Of a stretch of DNA of 64,000 nt, positions 1 through 9,386 are shown piece after piece. Under the pieces are notes generated by a model. It had not been told where the DNA came from and made no database searches. It worked only from the letters and a program-made list of their open reading frames with translations. Each line of letters begins with the position of its first letter. Positions within the stretch are counted from its first letter, which is position 1. Source of the stretch: Pseudomonas sp. 8O (lineage in GTDB: Bacteria > Pseudomonadota > Gammaproteobacteria > Pseudomonadales > Pseudomonadaceae); contig NZ_LR733264.1 of assembly GCF_902506495.1 (NCBI RefSeq), positions 1,663,312 to 1,727,311 on the forward strand, read 5' to 3'. A program made the position numbers and the translations under genes.

Positions 1-602
1 GTGCCGCCCGTATGGCCCTGGAATGGGAACGGCACTTTCTCGAACTGAGCGACCGGCTACCGGCACATGCACCCTCCCCGGCACTCTGGGTACGCATTCG
101 GCAGAGCCTGGGTCTACTCGACGAGCCTCGCTCGAGCCCGCTGGCCAACTGGTGGAACAGCCTGCTGACCTGGCGCCTGACTGCCGCCGCGCTGGCCGTT
201 GCCCTTTTGCTTGCCGTGCTGATGCCGCTGTTGCGCGCCCCGGATATCGCTGGCGAACGCTTTACCGTGGTGCTGCAGCAGCCGGGCGAAGCGGCCAAGC
301 CGGGTTGGGTGATCCAGGTCGGTAGCGATGGCACGCTCTCGCTCGACCCGCTGGTCGCGGATCAGATCCCAGAAGGCCGCGCCTTGCAATTCTGGACGCT
401 GATCGACCCAGCCGACGGTCCACGTTCGCTGGGTCTGGTCGAAGCCGGCCAGCCACTGCGTGTGCCTGCCGAGCAGATCGGTGCCGTACAGGCCGGCCAG
501 TTGTTCGAGCTGACCCTCGAACCTGAAGGCGGCTCGCCATACAACCGACCTAGTGGTCCGGTGCTTTACATCGGTCGCGCCGTGCTGGCCAGCGCCAACT
601 GA
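1..602 (+). CDS. Anti-sigma factor, RskA family, C-terminal part (5' truncated by window edge)
   Basis: The open frame runs in from the window edge, because codons before the first ATG (position 12) remain in frame. What remains is the tail of a cytoplasmic anti-sigma domain, one membrane segment (residues about 54-71 from that ATG, LTAAALAVALLLAVLMPLL), and a periplasmic domain with the RskA-type ending (GSPYNRPSGPVLYIG). RskA proteins hold an extracytoplasmic-function (ECF) sigma factor at the membrane and release it after proteolysis. The sigma gene would be expected just upstream, outside the window. The DUF4394 gene that follows is a usual companion of this type of pair. Family call is firm; the sensed signal is unknown. 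Confidence 0.8.
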   Translation, partial: AARMALEWERHFLELSDRLPAHAPSPALWVRIRQSLGLLDEPRSSPLANWWNSLLTWRLTAAALAVALLLAVLMPLLRAPDIAGERFTVVLQQPGEAAKPGWVIQVGSDGTLSLDPLVADQIPEGRALQFWTLIDPADGPRSLGLVEAGQPLRVPAEQIGAVQAGQLFELTLEPEGGSPYNRPSGPVLYIGRAVLASAN

Positions 603-606
603 GTGG

Positions 607-630
607 GTTGCCGGCCGCAAGGCCGGCAAC
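607..630 (+). terminator. Hairpin after the anti-sigma gene
   Basis: A perfect 10-bp stem (GTTGCCGGCC / GGCCGGCAAC) with a GCAA loop starts 5 bases after the stop codon. The T-run after it is weak (ATTTG), so it may only attenuate transcription into the next gene. Confidence 0.55.
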
Positions 631-676
631 ATTTGCAGCAGCCGATCACCCTCCGAAAAATATTTTCATCCGCCGA

Positions 677-704
677 CATCCAACGCCGTTCCTCGCGGGT
701 ATAG
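677..704 (+). promoter_or_regulatory. Candidate ECF-sigma promoter of the DUF4394 gene
   Basis: CATCCA (677-682) and GTATAG (699-704) are separated by 16 bases, about 80 bases before the DUF4394 start. CATCC-type -35 elements are described for SigK-like sigma factors, which are partnered by RskA anti-sigmas, so the pairing with the gene upstream is suggestive. This is inference from one instance. Confidence 0.3.
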
Positions 705-785
705 CTCACAGGTGTTTCGTCGAGGCACCTGCGAAACCGGCCAACCGGCTTCGTCTCGATGCTGAAACCTTTATGAGGAACAACC

Positions 786-1565
786 ATGAAACGCATCACT
801 ACCCTTTGCACTGCCAGCCTGCTGACCCTGAGCGCAGGTGCCGCCAGCGCCACCGAACTGCTCGCACTGGGCGCCGATGGCAAGTTGTTCAAGGTCGATG
901 TTGCCAGCCTCAAGGTCACCGCCAGCATGGCTGTCAGCGGAGCAAGCGACCTGCGTGGTCTGGATGTGCGCCCGGCCAGCGGCCAGGTCTACCTCCTCGG
1001 CGGTACCGATCAGCTTTACACCCTGGACGCAGTCAGCGGTAAAGCCACTGCAGGCAGCAAGCTGCAAACCGCGTTGCCAGGCAGTGGCCAGGCCGTGGTC
1101 GACTTCAATCCGGTGGCCGATCGCCTGCGCCTGATGAGCCCGGACGGCACCAACCTGCGGGTAAATGTCGATACCGGTGAAGCGGCCGTGGACGGCAAGC
1201 TTGCCTATGCCACCGACGGTCCCTACGCCGGCAAGCAGGCAAAAGTCGTTGCAGGCGCCTACACCAACTCCTATGCAGGCACGAAGAGCACCGCGCTGTA
1301 CAACATCGACCTGGCCAGCAGCAGCCTGATGCTGCAGAACCCACCAAACGATGGCGTGCAGCAACTGGTCGGCAAGGTCGCCGATGGCCTCAAGGCGGCC
1401 GCCATCGACATCGCCAGCGATGGCATGGGTGGCAACACAGCCTATGTGCTGACCGGCAAGACTCTGCACCAGCTGGATCTGGCCAGTGGCAAGCCCACCA
1501 CTCTGGGCGACATCGCCGACCTGCCGGACGACATCATCGATATCGCCGTACTGCCCGCGAAGTAA
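786..1565 (+). CDS. DUF4394 domain protein, exported
   Basis: A 259-residue protein with a clear Sec signal peptide (MKRITTLCTASLLTLSAGAASA). The mature part has repeated short blocks such as LLALGADGKLFKVDV, RGLDVRPASGQVYLLG and VDFNPVADRLRLMSPDGTNLRV, typical of DUF4394 and probably beta-propeller-like. The start is supported by GAGGAA at 772-777. It follows an RskA-type anti-sigma gene, so it is probably a target or partner of that ECF system. Biochemical function is unknown for the family. A strong terminator closes the gene. Confidence 0.85.
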   Translation: MKRITTLCTASLLTLSAGAASATELLALGADGKLFKVDVASLKVTASMAVSGASDLRGLDVRPASGQVYLLGGTDQLYTLDAVSGKATAGSKLQTALPGSGQAVVDFNPVADRLRLMSPDGTNLRVNVDTGEAAVDGKLAYATDGPYAGKQAKVVAGAYTNSYAGTKSTALYNIDLASSSLMLQNPPNDGVQQLVGKVADGLKAAAIDIASDGMGGNTAYVLTGKTLHQLDLASGKPTTLGDIADLPDDIIDIAVLPAK

Positions 1566-1573
1566 GATGAAAA

Positions 1574-1602
1574 AAAGGCTGTGCCCACTGGGCGCAGCCT
1601 TT
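1574..1602 (+). terminator. Rho-independent terminator between DUF4394 gene and dienelactone hydrolase
   Basis: AAAGGCTG ... CAGCCTTT continues into a GCCC/GGGC inner stem with a 3-base loop. It has an A-run on one side and TTTCG on the other, and it sits between convergent genes, so it may act in both directions. Confidence 0.7.
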
Positions 1603-1628
1603 CGTTCAATGCTTGCGCAAAGCAGGCG

Positions 1629-2417
1629 TCACTGCTCGGCGAATACCTCATCGAACAGATCGTTCATCGCCTTGAATGCCCGCGCGGCGACCACCGGATG
1701 GTATTCGTTGCGACCCGGCACGTTGGCCTTGGGATTGGTGAACGAGTGCACAGCGCCGCCGTAGCTCACCAATTGCCAGTCAGTCTTGGCTGCCTTCATC
1801 TCGGCGACGAAGCCGTCTACCTGCGCCTGCGGTACAGCGGGATCATCGGCCCCATGCAGCACCAGTACTGGCGCCTTGATGTTCTTGGCATCTGCCGGGT
1901 TGGGCGTATCCAAATTGCCGTGGAAGGATACGAAGCCTTGCAGCGGTGCACCAGAGCGCGCGAGCTCCAGCACCGTGCCGCCACCGAAGCAGAAGCCGAT
2001 AGCGCCCAGCTTGCTGAGATCCAGTGCCACCTCACCGTTCTGCGCCTTGAGCACATCGACTGCAGCCTGAGCGCGCTTACGCATCAGCGGGCGATCTGCG
2101 CGCACGGCAGTGGCCGCGGCCCCCGCCTCTTCGGCATTGCCGGGACGAATGGATTTGCCGTACATGTCGGCGAGAAACACCACGTACTTGTCGCCCGCCG
2201 CACGCGCGGCCTTGGCTACGGTATCGTCGTTCACGCCCATCCAGTTGGGAACGGCGAGCAGCCCGGGGCGCGGCGTGGTGACCGAATCGTCGTAGACCAG
2301 TACACCTTCGAAGGCTTCGCCATCGATTTCGTACGCAACCGTCTTGGTCACGACCGCCGCATCGGCAAAACCCGCGAATGCGGCGCACAACAGGGGAACC
2401 AGTGTCTTCTTCTGCAT
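1629..2417 (-). CDS. Dienelactone hydrolase family protein, exported
   Basis: About 262 residues from the ATG at 2417 (MQKKTLVPLL...), chosen because it gives a signal peptide ending near FADA; an upstream GTG-type extension to 2480 lacks such logic. The alpha/beta-hydrolase features of the family are visible: the Cys nucleophile in GFCFGGG, the acid in HGADDP and the His in GAVHSF. Family members hydrolyse lactones and related esters. The export signal suggests a periplasmic enzyme, unlike the cytoplasmic catechol-pathway DLH, so the substrate cannot be named. A P. aeruginosa equivalent lies next to htpG, as it nearly does here. Confidence 0.85.
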   Translation of the reverse strand: MQKKTLVPLLCAAFAGFADAAVVTKTVAYEIDGEAFEGVLVYDDSVTTPRPGLLAVPNWMGVNDDTVAKAARAAGDKYVVFLADMYGKSIRPGNAEEAGAAATAVRADRPLMRKRAQAAVDVLKAQNGEVALDLSKLGAIGFCFGGGTVLELARSGAPLQGFVSFHGNLDTPNPADAKNIKAPVLVLHGADDPAVPQAQVDGFVAEMKAAKTDWQLVSYGGAVHSFTNPKANVPGRNEYHPVVAARAFKAMNDLFDEVFAEQ

Positions 2418-2512
2418 GGTGAGGCCTGCCCTTGGCATTGGTAGGCCCCTGACAATAGCCTTACCGTCGACAATCACCAAGTCGAGATGGGGCGGGTTTC
2501 AGACAGGAGGTT

Positions 2513-3517
2513 TCAAGCGGCGGGTTGTTCGGCCCAGCGCTCCTTGATCTGCAGAATCTCGGGCAGGCAGGCGATGAACAGCTCGACCAGGCGTGGATCG
2601 AAGTGGCGCCCACTCTGTTCACGCAGGAAAACGACCGCATCCTCCACGGACCAGGCCTGCTTGTAGGGGCGCACGCTGGTCAGCGCATCGAACACGTCAG
2701 CGATGGCGACGATGCGGCCTTCCAGGGGAATCTCCTCGCCACTCAAGCCATTGGGGTAACCGCTGCCATCCCACTTCTCATGGTGCGACAGGGCAATGCG
2801 TTGCGCCGTGCGCAGCAGCCCCGAGCTGTGCTCGCCAATGATCCGCGCACCAATCTCCACGTGCTGGCGCATCACCTGCCATTCCTCCTCGTCCAGCTTT
2901 CCCGGCTTGCGCAGCACTGCGTCGGGAATACCGATCTTGCCGACATCGTGCATCGGCGCCGCGTTGAGCAGTTCCTCGGCCGCGCTTTCGCTGAAGCCGG
3001 CAGCCTTCGCCAGCACCTTGGAGAAATGGCTCATGCGAATGACGTGCAGGCCGGTCTCGTTGTCCTTGTATTCGGCGGCCATGCCCAGGCGCTGGACGAT
3101 CTGCAGGCGGGTCTGCCTGAGTTCATCGACACGCACCAGCGACAGATGAGTGCGCACCCGGGCACGCACGATAGGTGGGCTGATGGGCTTGGTGATGTAG
3201 TCCACCGCGCCAACCTCGAAACCGCGCGCCTCATCCTCGACATCGCCGAGAGCGGTCACGAAGATCACCGGAATCGTCTTTAGCAGAGGGCTGGCCTTGA
3301 GCTGCTCGCATACCTCATAGCCAGTCATGCCCGGCATCATGACATCGAGCAGAATCAGGTCGGGCCGTTCACGCTCGGCCATTTCCAGCGCGCGGGCGCC
3401 CTCTTTGGCGAACAGCAGACGATAGTCGTCTTGCAGGATATGGCGTAGCACCTGCAGGTTGGTGGGTTCGTCATCGACCAGCAGCAACAGCGGACGAGTA
3501 TCGGCAACCAGGGTCAT
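2513..3517 (-). CDS. Response regulator with HD-GYP c-di-GMP phosphodiesterase domain
   Basis: 334 residues. The receiver domain (about 1-125) has the acidic pocket (VDDEP) and phospho-acceptor Asp58 in LILLDVMMPG. The HD-GYP domain (about 150-325) has HDVGKIGIP, HHEKWDGSGYP and IVAIADVFDALTSVRPYK, the metal-binding and GYP motifs of active c-di-GMP phosphodiesterases. The start ATG overlaps the stop of the upstream kinase gene by 4 bases (ATGA), so translation is probably coupled and the kinase is the natural partner. Confidence 0.93.
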   Translation of the reverse strand: MTLVADTRPLLLLVDDEPTNLQVLRHILQDDYRLLFAKEGARALEMAERERPDLILLDVMMPGMTGYEVCEQLKASPLLKTIPVIFVTALGDVEDEARGFEVGAVDYITKPISPPIVRARVRTHLSLVRVDELRQTRLQIVQRLGMAAEYKDNETGLHVIRMSHFSKVLAKAAGFSESAAEELLNAAPMHDVGKIGIPDAVLRKPGKLDEEEWQVMRQHVEIGARIIGEHSSGLLRTAQRIALSHHEKWDGSGYPNGLSGEEIPLEGRIVAIADVFDALTSVRPYKQAWSVEDAVVFLREQSGRHFDPRLVELFIACLPEILQIKERWAEQPAA

Positions 3518-6500
3518 GATGGGGTCGTTTCCTCGTCTTGCAGTTGCAGCAACAGTTGATCGAGCACCAGCAGGGCCTGATCGAAATCGAAGTCATCCAG
3601 CGCCTGACGCATATCGTTCAGAGCAGCGCCGTAGGCTGTACCCCTGGCGACCTGCTCCATGGCGGCAAGGGTTTCATCATCCAGGCCGCCCCGCTGCAGC
3701 GCCTGTCGCAGCTGACCGGCCTGTTCACGCAGCGAGTGCACGTCGACAGCCGAGCTTTCAGCCGAAGATACGACCTCCGGCACCTGCGGCACTGCCTCCT
3801 TGACCGTCAGAAGAGCCTGCGCAAGTTCCGCGATCAGTGTAGGCAGCGCCTGCTCATCCTGCGCCTGAAACGCTCGCTCGACCAACTGCCCCAGGCTGGC
3901 GAGGCCGCTCATGGCCAGGTTGCCGGCGGCGCCGTGCAGACGATGCGCGAGCGCCTCACCCTCGCGCCAGTCACGCGCCACCAGCAGTTGGTTGAGGCGC
4001 GCCGCCAGATCATGCTGTTCGGCAATGAAGGTATTGATCGCTTGCGCCATGCGCAGCGGCCCGCCCCACAGGCTGCTGCCACGTACCCAGTCGAACATGC
4101 CATCCTCGGCAACCCGGGTGGCACTGACCACTGCGCTGGGTACATCGGTCAGCCCCCGCAGTCGGGCGATTTCCCAGAGCAGCGCGTTGACATCCAGTGG
4201 TTTCGAAGCAAAGCCATTCATACCCGAGTCCAGCGCTGCCTGACGATCCTGGTCGAGTACGCTGGCGGTCAGGGCAATGATCGGAATCGGCTCTCGTGCC
4301 TCGGCCGCTTCCAGCTGACGAATCCGCCGCGAGGCTTCAAGGCCGTCGACACCCGGCATCTGCACATCCATCAGGATTAGATCGAAGCGCTGCCGGGTGA
4401 ACGCCTGCAGTGCGCCTTCACCATCGGCGACGCAATGTACGCGATGGCCGAAATGCTCCAGGGTCAGTTGCAGCAGCTCGAGGTTCTGCGGCACGTCATC
4501 GGCCGCGAGGATGTTCAACTGCCCCAGCTCAGGCAGCACGGCACGTTGCTGCGAGGCCAGACGCTTGCCGGCACGCAGCGGCAACTCGATGCTGAAGCAA
4601 CTGCCCTGCCCTTCGGTGCTTTCGACCCGCAAGCGCCCCCCCATCAACTCGACCAGTTGCCGGGAGATGGTGGTGCCGAGGCCGGTGCCGCCAAAGCGCC
4701 GGCTCATCGAGGCATCAGCCTGAGCGAAAGGCTCGAAGATCTTATCCAGCCGGTCGGCTGCGATACCGATGCCGGTGTCTTTCACCGCCAGGCGCATTGC
4801 GCCCGGCTCACCCGTAACCTTCAGGCGAACCTCACCGTGAAGGGTGAACTTGACCGCATTACCGAGCAGGTTGGTCAGGACCTGTTGCAAACGCAGCGGG
4901 TCGCCGCAGAAGAACTCGTTGATCGTTGCCGGGTAATCCAGGTTCAGCTGCAAGCCTTTGCTTTCGGCCGTCAGGCGCTGCGTCGCGAGCACCTGCTCGC
5001 ACAGCTCACGCAGAGAGAAATCCAGTTGTTCCAGTTCGATGGCGCCACGGTCGAGCTTGGCCGTGTCGAGGATGTCATTGAGCAAGCCCAACAGCGAACG
5101 CGACGAATGCTGCACGGTGCTCAGATGGCGACGTTGCTCGCTGGAAAGCGACGTTTCCAGCAGCAGGTCGGTAAACCCGATGATGGCATTCATCGGCGTA
5201 CGAATTTCATGGCTCATATTGGCCAGGAAGCTGCTGCGCGCGGCAGCGGCGGCTTCGGCGCGATCACGGGCAGCCCGCAGGTCCTGTTCCATGACGCGGC
5301 GCGGAGTCAGGTCGGTCGCCAACTTGACGACCTTGAACGGCTTGCCGTCGGTATCGAGGATCGGGTTGTAGCTGGCCTGAATCCAGACTTCCCGTCCGCC
5401 CTTGGCAAAGCGTTGGTATTCACCTGCACGAAAATGACCTGCACGCAGATCCATCCAGCCCTGGCGATAAGCATCGCTTGCCACCAGTTCAGGATCACAG
5501 AACATGCCGTGATTGCGCCCTACCACCTCCTCCTTGTCATAACCAAACAACGCCAGTGCATTGTCGTTGATGTCGAGGATATTGCCGTCGAGGTCGAACT
5601 CGATCAACGCCATCGCCTTGCTGATCGCGGTGACCTTGCCTTCATATTCGGCATTGCGCCGCTTGGTTTCGGTCTGGTCGAGCAATACGCCATCGATCCA
5701 GCGCGGCACACCGTTTTCGTCGCAAACCGCGCTACCACTTTCCCAGATCCAGTGTTCCGCGCCAGCGCGGTCGAACAAACGATATTCGACTGTGTAGTTG
5801 CGGCCTTGCTCGATGGCCTGCATCACCTCATCGGTGACTCGCTGATAGTCGTCCGGGTGATACATCTCGGCAATCGAACAGCGGCGACTGATGAAATCCT
5901 CCGCACTCCAACCGGTGAGAGGCTGCACCGCATCGCTGATAAATATCATGGTCCAGTCTTGATCCAGCGTGCAGCGGAACGACACCCCGGGAATGTTGCT
6001 GATCAACGAGCGGTACTGCTGCTCGCTGTCACGCAGGGCCTTCTCCATGGCTTGCCTTTCGCTGATATCGGCGACGAACACCACGAACAGCGGACGAGCA
6101 CCTGCATGGGTAACACCAACGCTGATGCGCACCAATTTCTCTTCGCCGTCACGGGTCAGACACATCAGTTCCTGCTCACCGGCCGGCATCGTCAGGCGAC
6201 CTGTCCTGAGGTAATCGGCCAGTAGCACTTCGACCTGCTCAATGTGGCGAGCCGGCATCAGTGAGCGCATATGCATGCCCACCAGTTCTTGCGGATCCCA
6301 GCCGAACAGACGCGAGACCGCACGATTGGCCGAGCGCAACGTGCCGGTGTGATCGACGGTGATGATGGCATCCAGAGCCGTGTCGAAGATCGAGCGCAGA
6401 TGCTGCTCGCTGGCCTTGAGCTGAAGACTCATGCGGCGGTAACGCAGTAGCGTATTGACCGCCACCACGAAGACCGTCAGAGCGACGGTCAGCAGCGTGA

Positions 6501-7206
6501 TGGCAATGGCGATATAACCACTGTCGACCACTGCCATCGGAGCCTCGGACTCCGGCGTACCGACGAAACGCGCCGCCGCCATGCCGGTATAGTGCATGCC
6601 ACTGATTGCCAGGCCCATCACCAGGGCGCTGAGCAGAAGCGCCCATAATGTCGGCAAACGCCCCTCCAGACCGAAGCGTACCCACAACGCCAGAATGGCC
6701 AGGGCGACGGCAACGACGATGGACAGGGCGAACATCCAGGGGTCATAGCGCAGCAGCGGCGCCATCTGCATCGCAGCCATACCGCTGTAGTGCATGGCTC
6801 CGATACCGGCCCCGACCAGTACGCCCCCCACACACAGCTGCAACAGGCTCAAGTCACGCCGCGCCAGCAGGCTCAACGCGACCCATGAAGCAGCCAGGCT
6901 CGGCAGCATCGACAGTAGCGTGATGCCCAGATCGAATCGCACCGCCGCACACAGTTCGAAGGCGAGCATGCCGAGAAAATGCATGGACCAGATGCCGCCG
7001 CCAAGCGCGAGCGAACCGGTGAGAATGGTGATCTGCCTGGCGACCGGATGCGAACTGTCGCGTGCTTCACCAGCCAGCTGCAGCGCCATGCCGGCGGCGA
7101 ATACGGCAATAGCCAGCGACAGCAGCACCAGGGAAGTGTCGTAACTACTGAGCACAAGGACACTCGGGTCCGCGCCCATCAAGAAGAACAACTCGAAAAT
7201 CGACAT
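3514..7206 (-). CDS. Membrane hybrid sensor histidine kinase: MHYT - PAS x3 - HisKA - HATPase - REC - Hpt
   Basis: About 1230 residues from the ATG at 7206 (MSIFELFFLMG), preceded by GGGGTGG; a TTG 69 bases upstream is possible. The N-terminal MHYT sensor spans seven membrane segments (about 20-230) with three motif copies (MHFLG, MHYSG, MHYTG), a family thought to bind copper and sense a diatomic gas. Three PAS domains follow (about 265-640), then the kinase core with His666 (MSHEIRTP), ATP-binding motifs DTGIGI and FGGTGLG, a receiver with Asp947 (LILMDVQMPG), and a C-terminal Hpt with His1088 (AHRLHGAAGN). All phosphorelay residues are present. It is coupled to the HD-GYP regulator, so the output is probably c-di-GMP breakdown. 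Confidence 0.93.
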   Translation of the reverse strand: MSIFELFFLMGADPSVLVLSSYDTSLVLLSLAIAVFAAGMALQLAGEARDSSHPVARQITILTGSLALGGGIWSMHFLGMLAFELCAAVRFDLGITLLSMLPSLAASWVALSLLARRDLSLLQLCVGGVLVGAGIGAMHYSGMAAMQMAPLLRYDPWMFALSIVVAVALAILALWVRFGLEGRLPTLWALLLSALVMGLAISGMHYTGMAAARFVGTPESEAPMAVVDSGYIAIAITLLTVALTVFVVAVNTLLRYRRMSLQLKASEQHLRSIFDTALDAIITVDHTGTLRSANRAVSRLFGWDPQELVGMHMRSLMPARHIEQVEVLLADYLRTGRLTMPAGEQELMCLTRDGEEKLVRISVGVTHAGARPLFVVFVADISERQAMEKALRDSEQQYRSLISNIPGVSFRCTLDQDWTMIFISDAVQPLTGWSAEDFISRRCSIAEMYHPDDYQRVTDEVMQAIEQGRNYTVEYRLFDRAGAEHWIWESGSAVCDENGVPRWIDGVLLDQTETKRRNAEYEGKVTAISKAMALIEFDLDGNILDINDNALALFGYDKEEVVGRNHGMFCDPELVASDAYRQGWMDLRAGHFRAGEYQRFAKGGREVWIQASYNPILDTDGKPFKVVKLATDLTPRRVMEQDLRAARDRAEAAAAARSSFLANMSHEIRTPMNAIIGFTDLLLETSLSSEQRRHLSTVQHSSRSLLGLLNDILDTAKLDRGAIELEQLDFSLRELCEQVLATQRLTAESKGLQLNLDYPATINEFFCGDPLRLQQVLTNLLGNAVKFTLHGEVRLKVTGEPGAMRLAVKDTGIGIAADRLDKIFEPFAQADASMSRRFGGTGLGTTISRQLVELMGGRLRVESTEGQGSCFSIELPLRAGKRLASQQRAVLPELGQLNILAADDVPQNLELLQLTLEHFGHRVHCVADGEGALQAFTRQRFDLILMDVQMPGVDGLEASRRIRQLEAAEAREPIPIIALTASVLDQDRQAALDSGMNGFASKPLDVNALLWEIARLRGLTDVPSAVVSATRVAEDGMFDWVRGSSLWGGPLRMAQAINTFIAEQHDLAARLNQLLVARDWREGEALAHRLHGAAGNLAMSGLASLGQLVERAFQAQDEQALPTLIAELAQALLTVKEAVPQVPEVVSSAESSAVDVHSLREQAGQLRQALQRGGLDDETLAAMEQVARGTAYGAALNDMRQALDDFDFDQALLVLDQLLLQLQDEETTPS

Positions 7207-7303
7207 ACCACCCCAAGGCACTGCAGAAAGCCAGCCAATTGCCAGCATCTGAAACGACAGGGTCGCGCTTGTCAATTAAAGCCGATCAATCGCGCTCATA
7301 GAA

Positions 7304-7323
7304 AAGCCCGCCGAAGCGGGCTT
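7304..7323 (-). terminator. Terminator of htpG
   Basis: An 8-bp stem AAGCCCGC / GCGGGCTT with a 4-base loop is followed on the minus strand by TTTCT. It lies 18 bases past the htpG stop and before the kinase gene. Confidence 0.75.
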
Positions 7324-7341
7324 GTTCCAATACCTGATCTA

Positions 7342-9240
7342 TCAGGCAGAAAGCTCCACCAACAACTTGTTCAGACGCTGCACGTAAGCGGCAGGATCTT
7401 TCAGGCTGTCACCCGCGGCCAACGCGGCCTGATCGAAGAGAATGTGCGACAGATCGGTGAAGCGGTCCTCGTCCGGCTCGGCATCCAGACGTTCGATCAG
7501 CGGATGCGCGGGGTTGAACTCGAAGATCGGCTTGGCATCCGGAACCTTCTGCCCGCTGGCCTCAAGAATCTGGCGCATCTGCAGACCGAGATCCTGCTCA
7601 CCGATGGCGAGAATCGCCGGCGAGTCAGTCAGGCGATGGGAGACGCGAACCTCGGCGACCTGCTCGCCCAGCGCACCCTTGAGGCGCTCGATCAGCCCCT
7701 CCTTGGCCTTGGCGACTTCTTCCTGGGCCTTCTTGTCCTCTTCCGAGTCCAGCTCACCCAGGTTCAGGTCACCACGGGCCACGTCGACAAACTGCTTGCC
7801 GTCGAACTCGGTCAGGTAGCTCATCAGCCACTCGTCGATACGATCGGTGAGCAGCAGCACTTCGATGCCCTTCTTGCGGAAGACTTCCAGATGCGGGCTG
7901 TTCTTGATCTGCGCGTAGCTTTCGCCCGTGAGGAAGTAGATCTTGTCCTGACCTTCCTTGATGCGGCCCAGGTAGTCGGCCAGCGAAACCGATTGCTCGT
8001 CGCCTTCGCCTGCGGTGGAGGCGAAACGCAACAGACCGGCGATCTTCTCCTTGTTGGCGAAGTCTTCCGCCGGGCCTTCCTTGAGCACCTGGCCAAAGGC
8101 CTTCCAGAAGGTCTTGTAGTCGTCCGGCTTGTCCTTGGCCAGCTTCTCCAGCATGTCCAGCACACGCTTGGTCAGCGCCGATTTCATCGAGTCGATGACC
8201 GGGCCGGACTGCAGGATCTCGCGGGAAACGTTCAGCGACAGGTCGTTGGAGTCGACCACACCTTTGATGAAGCGCAGGTACAACGGCAGGAACTGATCGG
8301 CCTGATCCATGATGAATACGCGCTGCACGTAGAGCTTGAGGCCCTTGGGCGCTTCGCGGTGGTACAGGTCGAACGGCGCACGCCCCGGCACGTAGAGCAG
8401 CGATGTGTACTCCAGCTTGCCTTCGACCTTGTTGTGGCTCCAGCTCAGCGGGTTCTCGAAGTCATGGCCGACGTGCTTATAGAACTCCTGGTATTCCTCG
8501 TCCTTGATCTCGGTACGCGGACGGGTCCACAGGGCGCTGGCGCGGTTGACGGTTTCCCACTCGACCTCCGCCGGCTTGTCTTCGCCGTGATGTTCCTTCG
8601 GCAGTTCGATCGGCAGTGCGATGTGATCCGAGTACTTCTTGACGATGTTGCGCAGGCGCCAGCCGTCGGCGAACTCTTCTTCGCCACTCTTCAGATGCAG
8701 GACGATGCGGGTGCCGCGCTCGGCTTTCTCGATATTCGCCACCTCGAACTCGCCCTCGCCTGCGGACGACCAGTGCACGCCTTCGCTGGCAGGGCTGCCG
8801 GCTCGGCGGCTGAACACCTCGACCTTGTCCGCGACGATAAAGGCCGAATAGAAGCCCACACCGAACTGGCCGATCAGGTGCGAATCCTTCTTCTGGTCAC
8901 CGGAGAGATTCTTCAGGAAGTCGGAAGTGCCGGACTTGGCGATGGTGCCCAGGTGCGCGATGACTTCCTCGCGGCTCATGCCGATGCCGTTGTCTTCGAG
9001 GGTGACGGTCTTGGCATCCTTGTCGAAGGACAGGCGGATCTTCAGCTCGGCGCCACCTTCGAGCAGCTCTGGCTTGGCCAGCGCCTCGAAACGCAGCTTG
9101 TCAGCGGCGTCGGACGCGTTGGAGATCAACTCGCGCAGGAAGATTTCCTTGTTCGAGTACAGGGAATGGATCATCAGGTGAAGCAGTTGCTTCACCTCGG
9201 TCTGGAAGCCCAGGGTTTCTTTTTGAGTTTCCACACTCAT
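7342..9240 (-). CDS. htpG: Molecular chaperone HtpG (bacterial Hsp90)
   Basis: 632 residues, the usual length. The N-terminal GHKL ATPase domain has the Hsp90 signatures [34 protein letters not shown] and [10 protein letters not shown]. Middle and C-terminal dimerisation domains follow without interruption. HtpG is a cytosolic ATP-dependent chaperone for client-protein remodelling under heat and other stress. A perfect sigma-32 promoter lies 54 bases upstream and a terminator directly downstream, so it is a monocistronic heat-shock gene. Confidence 0.98.
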   Translation of the reverse strand: MSVETQKETLGFQTEVKQLLHLMIHSLYSNKEIFLRELISNASDAADKLRFEALAKPELLEGGAELKIRLSFDKDAKTVTLEDNGIGMSREEVIAHLGTIAKSGTSDFLKNLSGDQKKDSHLIGQFGVGFYSAFIVADKVEVFSRRAGSPASEGVHWSSAGEGEFEVANIEKAERGTRIVLHLKSGEEEFADGWRLRNIVKKYSDHIALPIELPKEHHGEDKPAEVEWETVNRASALWTRPRTEIKDEEYQEFYKHVGHDFENPLSWSHNKVEGKLEYTSLLYVPGRAPFDLYHREAPKGLKLYVQRVFIMDQADQFLPLYLRFIKGVVDSNDLSLNVSREILQSGPVIDSMKSALTKRVLDMLEKLAKDKPDDYKTFWKAFGQVLKEGPAEDFANKEKIAGLLRFASTAGEGDEQSVSLADYLGRIKEGQDKIYFLTGESYAQIKNSPHLEVFRKKGIEVLLLTDRIDEWLMSYLTEFDGKQFVDVARGDLNLGELDSEEDKKAQEEVAKAKEGLIERLKGALGEQVAEVRVSHRLTDSPAILAIGEQDLGLQMRQILEASGQKVPDAKPIFEFNPAHPLIERLDAEPDEDRFTDLSHILFDQAALAAGDSLKDPAAYVQRLNKLLVELSA

Positions 9241-9293
9241 GGTCTGCTAACTCCATCTGTAGGACAGGAACCGCTATCGCGGCGATGACCTAC

Positions 9294-9321
9294 ATATGGG
9301 GCCTGCTGGATGAATTTCAAG
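9294..9321 (-). promoter_or_regulatory. Sigma-32 (RpoH) heat-shock promoter of htpG
   Basis: On the minus strand CTTGAAA (9321-9315) and CCCCATAT (9301-9294) are separated by exactly 13 bases. This matches the sigma-32 consensus CTTGAAA-N11-15-CCCCATNT at every defined position. The start codon of htpG is about 54 bases downstream. Confidence 0.92.
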
Positions 9322-9386
9322 GGCTTGGAGCAGGCGCATCATCGTCTCGGGCAGGTAAAAGCCGAATATGGCGGGTTGTACCCGCC

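Noticed and set aside
4435..6225. Long open frame antisense to the hybrid kinase
   Set aside because: Shadow of the kinase coding frame; composition is Gln/His/Arg-rich without motifs. Similar shadows antisense to htpG, glnS, cysS and ccoN were rejected for the same reason.
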